64,000 bases of DNA. Source: Corticium candelabrum. Taxonomy: Eukaryota; Porifera; Homoscleromorpha; Homosclerophorida; Plakinidae. This document shows positions 34,985 through 64,000 of the stretch, piece by piece. The DNA lies in the NCBI RefSeq assembly GCF_963422355.1, contig NC_085104.1, positions 6,030,798-6,094,797 on the forward strand, read 5' to 3'. The position numbers were made by a program, and so were the translations under genes. Under the pieces are notes generated by a model. The model made no database searches. It was not told the DNA's origin and saw nothing but the letters and a program-made list of their open reading frames with translations. Each line of letters starts with the position of its first letter. The first letter of the stretch is position 1.

Positions 34985-36085
34985 TCAAGTCCCGGTGTCA
35001 AAGCGTGTCCAATGGTGATCAGTTGTGCCCGGAGGAACTGTTCTGAGAAGATTATTGATCTTGCAGAGGCTGAGGCAACTGCAAAGTAGATGAAGCTCGA
35101 CTTGGGGGTTGTTGAATTCTGGCAGAAAGCTTTGATTTTCAAGCACACTGTCAACCCTTTTGCCTACAATGGCACTGTAAAAATCATCCGTTCCACAGAC
35201 GGGTGACCCAAACAGCTCAACTCCGGTATCTTCAATGCAGATGCGGCGGATTTGTGATGGAAACTTAGGAAATGATTGATCACCTGACGGCCAACAGACT
35301 TCGCACTTCTTCAGGTTGAGTTTTAAGCCAAAAGACGGTCCATTGTTAATCAATGAATTCAAGAACGAAGAACACAGCGTCTCTGGTCCCAACAAAGGTA
35401 CCGTCATCAAGATACCAAACGTGAAGGAAAAGTCCATCGATTGAACCAATGGTATCCAACAATTGAAGGACTACAAGTGAGAAAAGCAGAGGACCCAGAG
35501 GGTCACCTTGCTGCACTCCAGTTGTTGACAAAATACGATGTTGACCAAATCTTAATTCTCCTGTAGTTGTGTAACACCACTGCACATAGGGAAATAAATC
35601 AGGCAAGTCTTCCTTGACAAGTTCCAAAAACGATGAACGGTCACATTCATTAAATGCATTTTGCATGTCTACTTTGAAACAGCATAGATCATCTTCGTGA
35701 CCTTCCTCCTTGAAGACAGTACGCAATGTATGAATTGCAGCTTCCAATCCTCCCTTGGTTCCGACACCCACTTGACCATATGGTAGCAATAAATCTGGAA
35801 GACCAGATTTTGCAGCCGCACAACAAAGCCTGCTAGCTAAACAACGGATAACTTCCCCCACTGCTATTGGCCGGTAACCTCCCGTTTTCTTGCGGAGGGC
35901 GGTCAGGGGAGCTCCTACCAGCCACGGAGATATGCTAGCATTCAACTTTCCAGAAACAATAAATGACATTAATCTAGTGAGCTGATCCAAACAAATCTGC
36001 GTAACTGGAACAACAGAACCTGCAACTGCCTCAAGTAAATGCTGAGCTCGAAGTTGGGATCCTCCTGGACTTGTGCCTCTCTCTC
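34985..36085 (-). pseudogene. Reverse transcriptase of LINE copy B
   Basis: GGYRPIAVGEVIRCLASRLC, LLPYGQVGVGTKGGLEAAIH, FKVDMQNAFNECDR (motif A), GVQQGDPLGPLLFSLVV (motif B) and HVWYLDDGTF (motif C) lie in order in the frame 36131-35346. The polymerase then continues in the frame 35449-34985 with LKLNLKKCEVCWPSGDQSFP and VELHLLCSCLSLCKINNLLR, so one frame change falls near 35400. All catalytic aspartates that I can see are present, unlike copy A. Confidence 0.85.
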
Positions 36086-36190
36086 TATATGTATGTATAT
36101 TGGACTGTACATTGAACATGTCTGGTCCCATCTCTGGAACTCTTGACTTTCTCTCAGTTCTCTTAGAGCTTTCTTCGTGTCGTGTACTGC

Positions 36191-36439
36191 CTACCCTGGT
36201 CGTGGTACTCGTTTCATGGTTATCTTGTTCGCCACAAACGTCTCTTTCGTTTCGACTTCGTCTGCCACGCCATGAAATTTAATTGTGGCCGAAATAAAAG
36301 CAGTGCATGGCTCGTCGTTTCTGTCTAAACTGTGCATAGCATTTTCACTCATTGAATCTGTAATACACGAGCCATCCTCAAGCCAAAGAGCATCGTCACC
36401 CCTAGCCTCCAAATCCATTGCATTTGTCTTACTACGCAT
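36191..36439 (-). CDS. Hypothetical short ORF, divergent from UQCRB
   Basis: From an ATG at 36439 on the minus strand the frame encodes MRSKTNAMDLEARGDDALWL, then CTAFISATIKFHGVADEVE and ends KITMKRVPRPG. The last codon precedes a GGTAGG that could be a splice donor. The start is only 8 bases from the UQCRB start on the other strand, which would make a shared two-way promoter. I do not recognise the protein. LINE copy B begins about 100 bases further on. It may be the first exon of a disrupted host gene, or chance. Confidence 0.3.
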   Translation of the reverse strand: MRSKTNAMDLEARGDDALWLEDGSCITDSMSENAMHSLDRNDEPCTAFISATIKFHGVADEVETKETFVANKITMKRVPRPG

Positions 36440-36446
36440 GCTCAAA

Positions 36447-40670
<4,224 letters not shown>

Positions 40671-40881
40671 TGTTTAGTGACAGTTGACTATCAATCATGT
40701 GGAATGTCCTGAACTTCCATGTATTGTACTTGTGTATTCTCTATCACTCTCAATGTCAACTCTAGTGCTGTTAATATGAGTCTTTATTATATGAGTTACT
40801 GAGTTGGCGCAGGTCCCTTTGTTTGTTTCTTTCTCTAACAAAGTATGACAGGCTGAGCGTGTCCGCATATTATTGTGAAAG

Positions 40882-40889
40882 TATAAATA
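40882..40889 (+). promoter_or_regulatory. TATA-like box upstream of 5S rRNA
   Basis: TATAAATA lies 24-31 bases before the mature 5S start. An upstream TATA-like element at this distance assists RNA polymerase III at 5S genes in several invertebrates, fungi and plants (established). The gene also has its internal boxes. Confidence 0.6.
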
Positions 40890-40912
40890 CATCACACTTT
40901 ACAACACCGATT

Positions 40913-41031
40913 GCCTACGGCCATACCACTTTGAATATACCGGTTCTCGTCCGATCACCGAAGTCAAGCGGAGTCGGGCCAGGTCAGTACTGGGATGGGA
41001 GACCGCCCGGGAACACCCGGTGTTGTAGGCT
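40913..41031 (+). rRNA. 5S rRNA: 5S ribosomal RNA
   Basis: The 119-base sequence begins GCCTACGGCCATACCACTTT and ends GTGTTGTAGGCT, with terminal pairing GCCTACGG/TTGTAGGCT. The internal control region is clear: AAGTCAAGCGGAGTCGGGCC (A box to intermediate element) and GGATGGGAGACCGCCCGGGA (C box). A run of T follows at 41031-41034, the pol III terminator. It is one copy between UQCRB and MED23, not a tandem array. Confidence 0.95.
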
Positions 41032-41034
41032 TTT
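41031..41034 (+). terminator. Pol III T-run terminator of 5S rRNA
   Basis: TTTT directly after the GTAGGC end of the 5S gene. Confidence 0.8.
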
Positions 41035-41362
41035 CTCTTTGTACTTCTTTGCTACTTCTTTGCTATCCTTTCTTTGTCTTTTTTGCGCTTCTTTACTCTA
41101 TTTCTCTTCTTTAACTTAATTAATTAATTCCATTTAATTAATTAATTAATACCAACGTGCAAGTTGCCTCGATCTACAATTCCCGACTTTGTCAAGCTCT
41201 TTGCAGCTTTAACTATTTTAGACATTTAGAAGGTATTTTAAACGTAGCTTTTTACGTGTGTTAATGTCTCACCTGTGACCCTTACAGATCAGTAAGTGTA
41301 GAGAAGGAGCTGATCGAAATGAGCATGCGCATTTACAATCTCCTGTTGTCGCTGTCGTCATT

Positions 41363-57524
<16,162 letters not shown>

Positions 57525-58420
57525 GTGAGTGTGCATGCGCTAGGGTTACAGTGAAGCCTAGTTAACAATATTTACTGGACAGCAAATCTGGTTTTGTCCA
57601 GCAGAGGCTTGTCACCGTCCAGCAGGTATTATACCAGCCTTTTAATTAATACTGCTGACGGCTGGACCAACAATTGGAAATTGGAATGCAGTAGATGCTC
57701 TCATTGTTATTGGTGATGTTAATTAGTGTGCTAGATTTCGACAATGCCATGTGCCAGTCAATGTGTCCAGCCCCCTTCTCACACTCTTTGTGTTAATTAT
57801 CAGGTGCCAGTACATGCGAAACAGCTGTTCTGTGACATTAGCTAGCAGCCATGGGTTTAGGACTTAGTGATTGTTCATTTGTGTCTTTGTGATTTGTGTG
57901 TTAATGCATGTACAACTGATTATGTTTGATAGTTTACATTTTTCTCTTCTTTGCTAGAGTTTTTAGTTATTTATTGATGTGTTTGTTTGTCTGTCTGTTG
58001 GCTGTTTGTCTGTCTTTCTGTTTGTCTGTTTGTCTTTTCGTCTGTCTGGTTGTCTCTCTGTCTGTCTATATGTCGGTCTGCTTGACACTGTCGGTCTGTC
58101 AAAGGCTTGTTCCACAATATGCGATGGAGACGTGACGGACGGTGACGGACAGCTCTCCGTCATGTTCACAATACGTGTACGTCCCATTTTAGTAATTACT
58201 GTTCCCATGCTGCATGATTACATCATCCTCATTTTGCACTTTGTTGATGGGGCAACAGTACCTAATCAATTCCTGTTGTGGTCCGTCAACTTCCGACAGA
58301 GCAGGCAAAATAGAATCGATTTCATCCGTGTGTCAACGCTCCGTCAAGCAATCCGTCCGTCTTGATGTGATTTGAGGGATTGTGACGATGCATATTGTGA
58401 ACCAGCCTTCAGTCAGTTAG
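57525..58420. other. MED23 intron 9 or downstream DNA
   Basis: I could not find the next MED23 exon. A worn TGTC/TGTT tract lies at 57977-58085. After it, 58086-58420 has no LINE motif that I recognise, though several GTGACGGAC/GTCCGTC phrases pair with each other (58128-58155 and 58290-58365). Confidence 0.4.
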
Positions 58421-58450
58421 CGTGTTTGTCTGTCTGTCTGTCTGTGTGTC
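58421..58450. repeat. (TGTC)n at the 3' border of copy E6
   Basis: TGTC units, slightly impure at the right. Confidence 0.93.
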
Positions 58451-58795
58451 AGATATTTATATTTCATACATATGAACTATTACCAGCTATAGATACGAAA
58501 GTTCGTTATATATCAATTAGACCCACGCGGTTCTCTAAAAAATTATCAACTTAGGTTGCATGCAATTGGACAATATATATGTCACTAATGTCATTTTCTT
58601 TGCTCCGTGAGCGGTTCATCTTCTGGATGAGAACCTTTGCGTTGCATCTTTGGAGAGCTACAGTGAATCTTCTTCTCCAGTAGCACTTGAAATCTTGGTC
58701 GCTGTCACCGAGGTCGATGTTTTTACTTAGTTGAGATAATTGAGACAGGAATGATTGTGCTTGTCTCCCCCAATGACCAAAGTGGGGAGACAAGC
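58451..58795 (-). mobile_element. RLE-type LINE copy E6, C-terminal fragment
   Basis: The minus strand reads SPHFGHWGRQAQSFLSQLSQ, then FKCYWRRRFTVALQRCNAKV and LIQKMNRSRSKEN: the family's C-terminal signature. Both sides are TGTC tracts (GACA on the element's own strand). Confidence 0.85.
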
Positions 58796-58822
58796 TGTCT
58801 GTCTGTTTGTCTGTCTGTCTGT
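58796..58822. repeat. (TGTC)n shared by E6 and E7
   Basis: CTGTCTGTCTGTTTGTCTGT-type tract; two oppositely oriented copies start on its two sides. Confidence 0.93.
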
Positions 58823-59089
58823 AAGCAAATCCAGAAGCCAATTGTAATGCTTCCGTGTTCATGACGTATTGGAGAAAAAGATTTTCTACAATTCTGCAAA
58901 GATTCAATGCCAAAGTTATCTTTAGAAAACTTTCAAAACTGTCACCTACTTATGGTGATTTAGATAGATCATTGATTTTGACATTCAAAGTCAAGTCCAA
59001 TAGTTAATGACTTTGTTGTTTGCAAGGACTGGTGTGTATTTAAAAAATCCTAGCATATGGACAAGTAGAATCTGTATGAGAATAAATTA

Positions 59090-59090
<1 letters not shown>
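58823..59090 (+). mobile_element. RLE-type LINE copy E7, C-terminal fragment
   Basis: The plus strand reads FMTYWRKRFSTILQRFNAKV and IFRKLSKLSPTYGDLDRSL to a stop, then a tail ending GAATAAATTAT at the next TGTC tract. Here the tract reads TGTC on the element's own strand, the opposite of E1, E2, E4, E6, E8, E9 and E11. Confidence 0.83.
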
Positions 59091-59144
<54 letters not shown>

Positions 59145-59150
59145 GTCTGT
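59091..59150. repeat. (TGTC)n shared by E7 and E8
   Basis: Fifteen nearly perfect units; the 3' ends of two oppositely oriented copies meet here tail to tail. Confidence 0.97.
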
Positions 59151-59502
59151 TAAAGGTATTTTATTCAATAGAACAAAGTACGTACAGATGGAGGCTAAAT
59201 CCTCTACAACACAATGTCCTCATCAGTCCAATTAACTACACACGTGCTTGCTCCTTTACTAAAAAAAAAATAAAGGCCAAATGGCCTTGGAAAAACACAA
59301 ATTAACTAGCATCATCTAAAAGTCTCTCCACTTTCCTGTAGATGACTCGAGCATTGGCTTTTTGTAGCTGAATGGACATGCGCTCCCTCCAATGTGTCTT
59401 GAATGAGGAGGCATTTGTTGTTCCATAGGCATCCGTTGATCTACTTGACAAATGCTGTAGGTACATTTCTGCTTGTTGTCCCCATCGACCAAAATGTAAC
59501 AA
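59151..59502 (-). mobile_element. RLE-type LINE copy E8, C-terminal fragment
   Basis: The minus strand reads MLHFGRWGQQAEMYLQHLSS, then SFKTHWRERMSIQLQKANAR and VIYRKVERLLDDAS with a stop, and a tail ATTGAATAAAATACCTTTAA into the TGTC tract. The upstream side adjoins the SINE-like piece at 59503. Confidence 0.87.
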
Positions 59503-59677
59503 ATGGTAATTACTAATAGTAGTGACTTTACAGTAAGGTGTTACATACGGGGTTTTTGGGGTACAGTAGTCCGAAGGTCACGGGTTAGAGACCATCGCAA
59601 TACAGTGTCTTGTCTGGCTTACGACCAGTTCCCGTGTGATCTGCGTTGCTTTACATGGTACCAGGAGTGGGGTCTAT
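59503..59677 (+). mobile_element. Possible tRNA-derived SINE ending in (CTGT)n
   Basis: GGGGTACAGTAGTCCGAAGG followed by TCACGGGTTAGAGACCATC resembles a SINE's tRNA-like head with a B-box-like GGGTTAGAGACC. The unit ends GGAGTGGGGTCTAT directly in a CTGT tract. A SINE sharing the LINE's tetranucleotide border would suggest it borrows that LINE's machinery (inference). The A box is not clear and no second copy was seen. Confidence 0.3.
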
Positions 59678-59714
59678 CTGTCTGTCTATCTGTCTGTCTG
59701 TCTGTCTGTCTGTC
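59675..59714. repeat. (TGTC)n at the 3' border of E9
   Basis: About ten units with one TATC variant. Confidence 0.95.
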
Positions 59715-60091
59715 AAATAACATTTATTTCAAACATGCATCTATAATACAATGCTAGCAAGGTAACTATGTAAAGTTCCGCAACTACGAGAGTTCACTAG
59801 AACTACATGTATTTTGAAAAGAAACATCTCACACTTAAAAGAGAACAATGCAAACTACTTGGAGTCAACTTAGTGGCTGAGAAACTGGGTAGAGCAATTT
59901 ACGGTATAGTTAATGTTATTGCTGAGAGATTTCTAATTATGACCCTAGCATTGCACTTTTGAAGTTGAGTTGAAAATCTTTTTCTCCAGATGTCTAGAAA
60001 GTCAGCAGCGTTAGGTCGACCTAGTTTATTGCATAACTTCTTGGCTAGCCTTTTCAGAAAGCTTTCCCCCATCTCACCTGTGTTTGTTTTG
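59715..60091 (-). mobile_element. RLE-type LINE copy E9, C-terminal fragment
   Basis: The minus strand reads ESFLKRLAKKLCNKLGRPNA, DFLDIWRKRFSTQLQKCNAR and VIIRNLSAIT, then a stop and a tail TTTGAAATAAATGTTATTTG at the TGTC tract. TGTC tracts border both sides. Confidence 0.85.
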
Positions 60092-60118
60092 TTTGTCTGT
60101 CTGTCTACCTGTCTGTCA
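60092..60118. repeat. (TGTC)n shared by E9 and E10
   Basis: TGTCTGTCTGTCTACCTGTC-type tract. Confidence 0.93.
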
Positions 60119-62768
60119 AGCTACTTGTTGTGGAGTGGAGCTATTAGCACATCATGTTACCTTGTTATTAGATGGAAATTCAGATCTATTTTTGTTGGAG
60201 ACAGATACCGTATTCGCCTGTAATAATGCCCCTGTCGTATAGAAAAGAAAACCTTTTTTTCTGGGCGTGTATACTAGGGCATAGACGTTATTTTGGTCCA
60301 AGGCGTATACATGGTCGCAAAATGATGCCATTTGGCCATTTATTTAGACACACAACAAATACCACAAATGCCTGCAATTATCCGTTTGCAAGATCAAAGA
60401 TACTGGTATCTGTTAGCCTCGCCCCACGTACGCAGTGATGATGGCAGCACATCCAGCACTGCAATCCACGCTGTGTTTGGGGCGAGGCTACTACATTGTT
60501 TGTGTACAGCATCAGCAAACACGCAGAAACTAAATACAACACACACAAACCAGAGTCATCGGCCTGAAGCTCGTCAACAGCATAAGTATCAGTCATTGCA
60601 ACGAAGAAATAAGTCTAACGTTAAGCACTGTTACTCAACACTGACACTAGCTCATCAAATGCACACAGACAGAGACGGACGTTCTGCGGACACCATTGTT
60701 TCTGCGCATGCATATCCTGGACGTAAACTAGGGCAATGGGCGTATACTTGGGCATGGGCATTTTTCAGGCTGAAAAGTTTTGATCTGCTGCACATGGGCA
60801 TATATATAGGCATGGGTGTTATTTCGGTATGGCTGTTAGTATGGGCGAATATGGTATATCCAATACTTTCAACTGCATCTCTAGATAACATCTCCTCGAT
60901 GAGATAGCAGAAAAGTTTTCTGTGCTTTATCATCACACATATGCCAGATGTACAGTAATTCTAGCTCTCTCATATATGTCAAGGGCAATGATGTCGTCAT
61001 TGTTAAGTCAGAGGAAGGAGTACACTAGGGAGATCCCCTCGGCCCTTTCCTCTTCTCTGCTGCTTTGCAACCCATTTTAGAGTCTCAACAGGAAAATGAT
61101 AGCAAGCTGACCGTCCTACTTAGATGATCTCTTTGTAGTTGGTGAGTTTGCTCGCATGCAACCATTTGTTTCTGACCTTCAGTCATCACTCAAAGATGTC
61201 GATGTAATAGTCAACGAAAAAAACACGAGTTGTTCAATGCGTCAGATTCTGTACAATCTTTTTGTTCTGTTCCTGTGGTCTCACATGGCACAGAAATTCT
61301 AGGGATTCCCATTCGCTGCCACCCGTTTGTCCAAACTAGATGCTCTGGGATCGCTAATTCAGGTCCTGCTCTTTGCTCAGAGCTAGTAAAGTTGAGGTGC
61401 CCTCAGAGTGCAACTCTCTTGCTAAGATTTTGCCACGTGACTCTGATGAACTACTTAGGTAATGTGTATCTCCTTATTATTTGAATATACTGCGAAACTA
61501 CATGATGCCATGACCTGGTCTACCTTGTCCACATATTGGGCATAGACTCTATTGATGGTTTCACGTGGAATCAAGCCTCCAAATTGGGTGAGTTTGGCTT
61601 ATCTGAAGTCAACAAAAGTAAATGCTCAGCATACATCTCTTCATAGGGTCAATCTGTCAGAGAATTGCTGATCATTTTTCCTCACTGTCACAACATACTC
61701 AACTGGTGGAAACGATTCCACATCCTCTTTATTTGGCTTCGACATTCATTCAGCTGTGAAATTCTTGCCTTTAGTTAGGTTAGAAGATGATGAAACACCG
61801 AGGCCTCAATCATTGTCAACCCTTTCAGTTACAAAGGGTAAGCTTCAGCACAATCTAACGTCTGGAATGGGCCTCTTGAGTGCAGCTCATTGTCTGTCTT
61901 CTGCATGGTACAGAAGGGATGCTACAAGATTACGTTCTGCTCAAGATAGGGAGGGAGTCTGGGGCTTGGTTAACAGCCTAACCATCCTCAGATAGGTACG
62001 CACTTATTGCAAAGGATTTCCGTCTAGCGTTCTTTCCAATGCCTTTTAGTTAATTACGTCATGCATAAACAGATGTGAATGTGGAGCGGAACTGGATGGA
62101 ACTGGGCATCGTCTCCTCATTTGCAAGCTTGGCAGAGGACCAGTCTGGCAACGAAATTCTATCGTATCAGGATGGTGTAGTTGTTAGAATGAGCTCCAAC
62201 TGCATCATCACAAGGAGCCAAGAGACCAGTAATCAAGTCTGAGAATCACCTCGATATTTTGGTGTACGAAGCATCAGGAGAATCAAGGACAAAGTTGGAC
62301 GTGAGCATGGCTCATCCTTGGAGCAAGGACATTTTAAGCAGAGCGTGTGAAGAGGCAGGCTATGCAGCTGAGAGACGTGAGATGAGGAAGAAATGCAAAT
62401 ATGAAGCTCTGTCAGTTTAAGATGGCAAGGCATCTAACTTAGTCCTCCTGGCCTTTGAACACTTTGAGTTCTGGTGTCAGGAGGCAGACAAAGATTTGGA
62501 GGCAGAAGTACTGAAGCCGACTTCAGGACGAGATGGCGTAGGCACATTTCTATAATTGTAGACAGGGATGTAAGGCTAGAGTTATGTTAAAGAAGATAGG
62601 TAGATTGCATGTAGGTAAGATAAATTATTTTTTCTTTGATGTAGATATTCAGCACTATGTTTATTAGGATAATAGCTATGACTTCAGACATTTCAGTAGT
62701 TTTTGTAATGCTTAGGATGCTTTCATTTTTGTGATTGTCACATTTACAGTTTGGGAGGGAATAAAACA

Positions 62769-62771
<3 letters not shown>
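60119..62771 (+). mobile_element. RLE-type LINE copy E10, longest direct copy of the GACA family
   Basis: Plus-strand relics in order: FNCISR and HLLDEIAEKFSVLY (60870-60930, matching FNSLDRRQLLQEVSSSF of E3), GDPLGPFLFSAALQPILESQ (motif B, 61029), YLDDLFVVGEFARMQPFVSD (motif C across a frame change, 61117), LLRFCHVTLMNYLG, SAWYRRDATRLRSAQDREGV (61900), CECGAELDGTGHRLLIC (knuckle), LDILVYEASG, KLDVSMAHPWSKDILSRACE and AAERREMRKKCKYEAL (nuclease, 62245-62400). Many frame changes and stops, so it is old. A TA-flanked MITE interrupts it at 60208-60854. TGTC tracts form both borders. Confidence 0.82.
60208..60854. mobile_element. MITE of about 650 bp with TA duplication (Tc1/mariner-like)
   Basis: The left end CCGTATTCGCC and the mirror of the right end CCATATTCGCC match at 10 of 11 positions, with TA on both sides (60206-60207 and 60855-60856). 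Both ends continue with TAATAATGCCCCTG and CATACTAACAGCC-like phrases, and GGGCGTGTATACTAGGGCAT is echoed by GGGCGTATACTTGGGCATGG. No transposase frame. It lies inside LINE copy E10. Confidence 0.72.

Positions 62772-62835
<64 letters not shown>
62772..62835. repeat. (TGTC)n shared by E10 and E11
   Basis: Sixteen pure units; E10 and E11 end here tail to tail. Confidence 0.98.
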
Positions 62836-63839
62836 AATGGTAGTATGTTTTATAAATTACAGCTATTACAATGAAACGCAAATTTCTGATTGCTATGTTG
62901 TTCTTAAAGTCTAGTACATTTCCTAAACATTTCCAAGGCCCAAAGGACCTGGAAGACTATATTTGACAATCTAACGTGCAAGTCCCTCTACTTTCCCGTG
63001 TATAATCCTTGCATTGCACTTCTGCAATTGAATCGATAAACATTCTCTCCAGTAAGTCTTGAACTGAGAACTATTGTTCTTGCCGTGCTCATCTCTTGAC
63101 CTTATTGAAAACTGATGTAAATATTTTACTGCTTGTTGACCCTATGTCTGAAATGCTCAAGAACAAGTGGAACCAATCTTACAGCCTCTATACCGGGAAG
63201 ACGTTCCATACTGTATTTCTCAGATTTGTTTGCTCTCTCCGTGATGCAGCAAAGCCCTGTGTTGATGCTGATGAGAATATTACTTCACTGCTCCAGGGGT
63301 GCACTAAAGAAATATCTAAATCTGTGCTTGATCCTGCTCCAATATCGTATACTGTTATGTCTGGACGGTTATCAGATGTCGTATATTGTTGGCGAGGTTT
63401 TCGTTTGTGATGTATTTGAAGAATGTGTAAACAGTCTGACCATACATTATCAATAGACTTGTGGGTCCAAACTGGACCCCGCCCCATTTGCATGACAGTA
63501 GGTGGTACCCAGAACCATCCAAACGAGAACCACGATCACACTGGGAGATGAATTCAATAAGTGGCATTGCTAAACTCATCCTCAAGCAAGCCGCCAAACG
63601 AAAATCGCGAGAAACTAATGCGAGCTTATTTGAAGTAGGTATAGCATTAAGCCATGCCCCAGCACCTTTGCCCTGTGTGGACTTAGCCTTGCTGCATCTC
63701 TCAAGCAGGAAGCTGTCTTGATCATAGATACTATATCCTTCTTAGCATATTCTTGTGTCAGCTTATGTTGCAGTTTTGATGGAACTTGTAGCAATTTTGT
63801 CAGGCCTTCCCGATCATCGGGCACCTGATGCAAGGAAAG
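62836..63839 (-). mobile_element. RLE-type LINE copy E11
   Basis: The minus strand carries DREGLTKLLQVPSKLQHKLT and DAARLSPHRAKVLGHGLM (63615-63833), MAACLRMSLAMPLIEFISQC, CDRGSRLDGSGYHLLSC (knuckle, 63420-63540), VWSDCLHILQIHHKRKPRQQ, TSDNRPDITVYDIGAGSSTD and LDISLVHPWSSEVIFSSAST (63188-63493), and finally FKTYWRECLSIQLQKCNARI with IHGKVEGLAR and a stop (62960-63100). Frame changes separate the pieces. TGTC tracts 62772-62835 and 63840-63859 are its borders. Confidence 0.87.
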
Positions 63840-63859
63840 TGTCTGTCTGTCTGTCTGTC
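63840..63859. repeat. (TGTC)n shared by E11 and E12
   Basis: Five units. Confidence 0.95.
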
Positions 63860-64000
63860 ATATACTGGACAGAATTTGTATATTAATGTGTCCCTAGCTC
63901 ATACATGGAGTCAGGACATTATTAGGAGGGCTAGCAAGGAAAATGGTCATGCTGCCGTGACAAGAGAAGAAAAGAAAATCGAAAAATATTCAGAAGAGCT
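63860..64000 (+). mobile_element. RLE-type LINE copy E12, runs off the window
   Basis: From just after the TGTC tract the plus strand reads LYINVSLAHTWSQDIIRRAS, then KENGHAAVTREEKKIEKYSE, the nuclease part of the E family in one frame, open to the right edge. It is 5'-truncated exactly at the tract. Confidence 0.83.

Larger units (their letters stand above)
33786..36085 (-). mobile_element. RLE-type LINE copy B (TA family), 5'-truncated
   Basis: Minus-strand coding blocks run from RGTSPGGSQLRAQHLLEAV (36085) through the reverse transcriptase (36080-34985), thumb and linker (34918-34498), and endonuclease (34489-34040), to a tail that ends in (TA)n at about 33786. The upstream border is a short run reading ATATACATACATATAGAGAG on the minus strand, another simple-sequence junction. 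Compared with copy A, motif A keeps its aspartate (FKVDMQNAFNECDR) and motif C is WYLDDGTF. Three or four frame changes remain, so it is not intact. It begins about 360 bases from the UQCRB start codon. Confidence 0.86.

Noticed and set aside
60332-60907. 191-residue open frame
   Set aside because: It overlaps the TA-flanked MITE and the LINE behind it and has no domain.

Overview
This is animal nuclear DNA. Spliced host genes have conserved animal orthologues, there is a standard eukaryotic 5S rRNA gene, and most of the rest is eukaryotic retroelements, DNA transposons and microsatellites. AT-rich spacers full of TTAATTAA and introns from about 60 bp to 12.5 kb suggest a non-vertebrate, possibly an early-branching animal such as a sponge or cnidarian. 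That placement is inference only.

Host genes recognised by reading protein motifs across splice sites: an HS1BP3-like PX-domain gene (3' part, 3572-5218, +); PTRHD1 (11885-14631, +, two exons); the last two exons of an unrecognised cysteine-rich zinc-binding protein (15201-15606, -); UQCRB/QCR7 of respiratory complex III (36447-40670, +, three exons); one 5S rRNA gene (40913-41031, +) with a TATA-like box; and the 5' part of MED23, a Mediator subunit (nine exons, 41363-57524, +), whose third intron is 12.5 kb of inserted elements.

Mobile DNA dominates. (1) At least four families of non-LTR retrotransposons occur, three with a visible restriction-like endonuclease (RLE) region. Their ends fall again and again exactly at microsatellites: (TA)n for copies at 7.8-11.1, 33.8-36.1 and 47.7-48.6 kb, and (GACA)n/(TGTC)n for about eleven copies between 50.6 kb and the right edge. 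The last set forms an interlocking array in which one tetranucleotide tract serves as the border of two neighbouring copies; one copy is 5'-inverted with microhomology to the target. (2) A Ty3/Gypsy LTR fossil (18476-32913) is interrupted by a foldback DNA transposon (21355-30816, 8-bp target duplication, 22-bp terminal arrays). That in turn holds a 7.1-kb element with a tnp2-like transposase on the minus strand and a BEN-domain protein on the plus strand: three nested levels. (3) Smaller pieces include a pogo-like fragment, a Penelope-like GIY-YIG fragment, a PIF/Harbinger transposase, a TTAA-flanked long-inverted-repeat element, a TA-flanked MITE, and several palindromes and minisatellites.

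The most unusual signal is the link between RLE-type LINE copies and simple repeats, with different families using different repeats. I read it as target-site specificity for microsatellites, in which each insertion may keep or create the next landing site.
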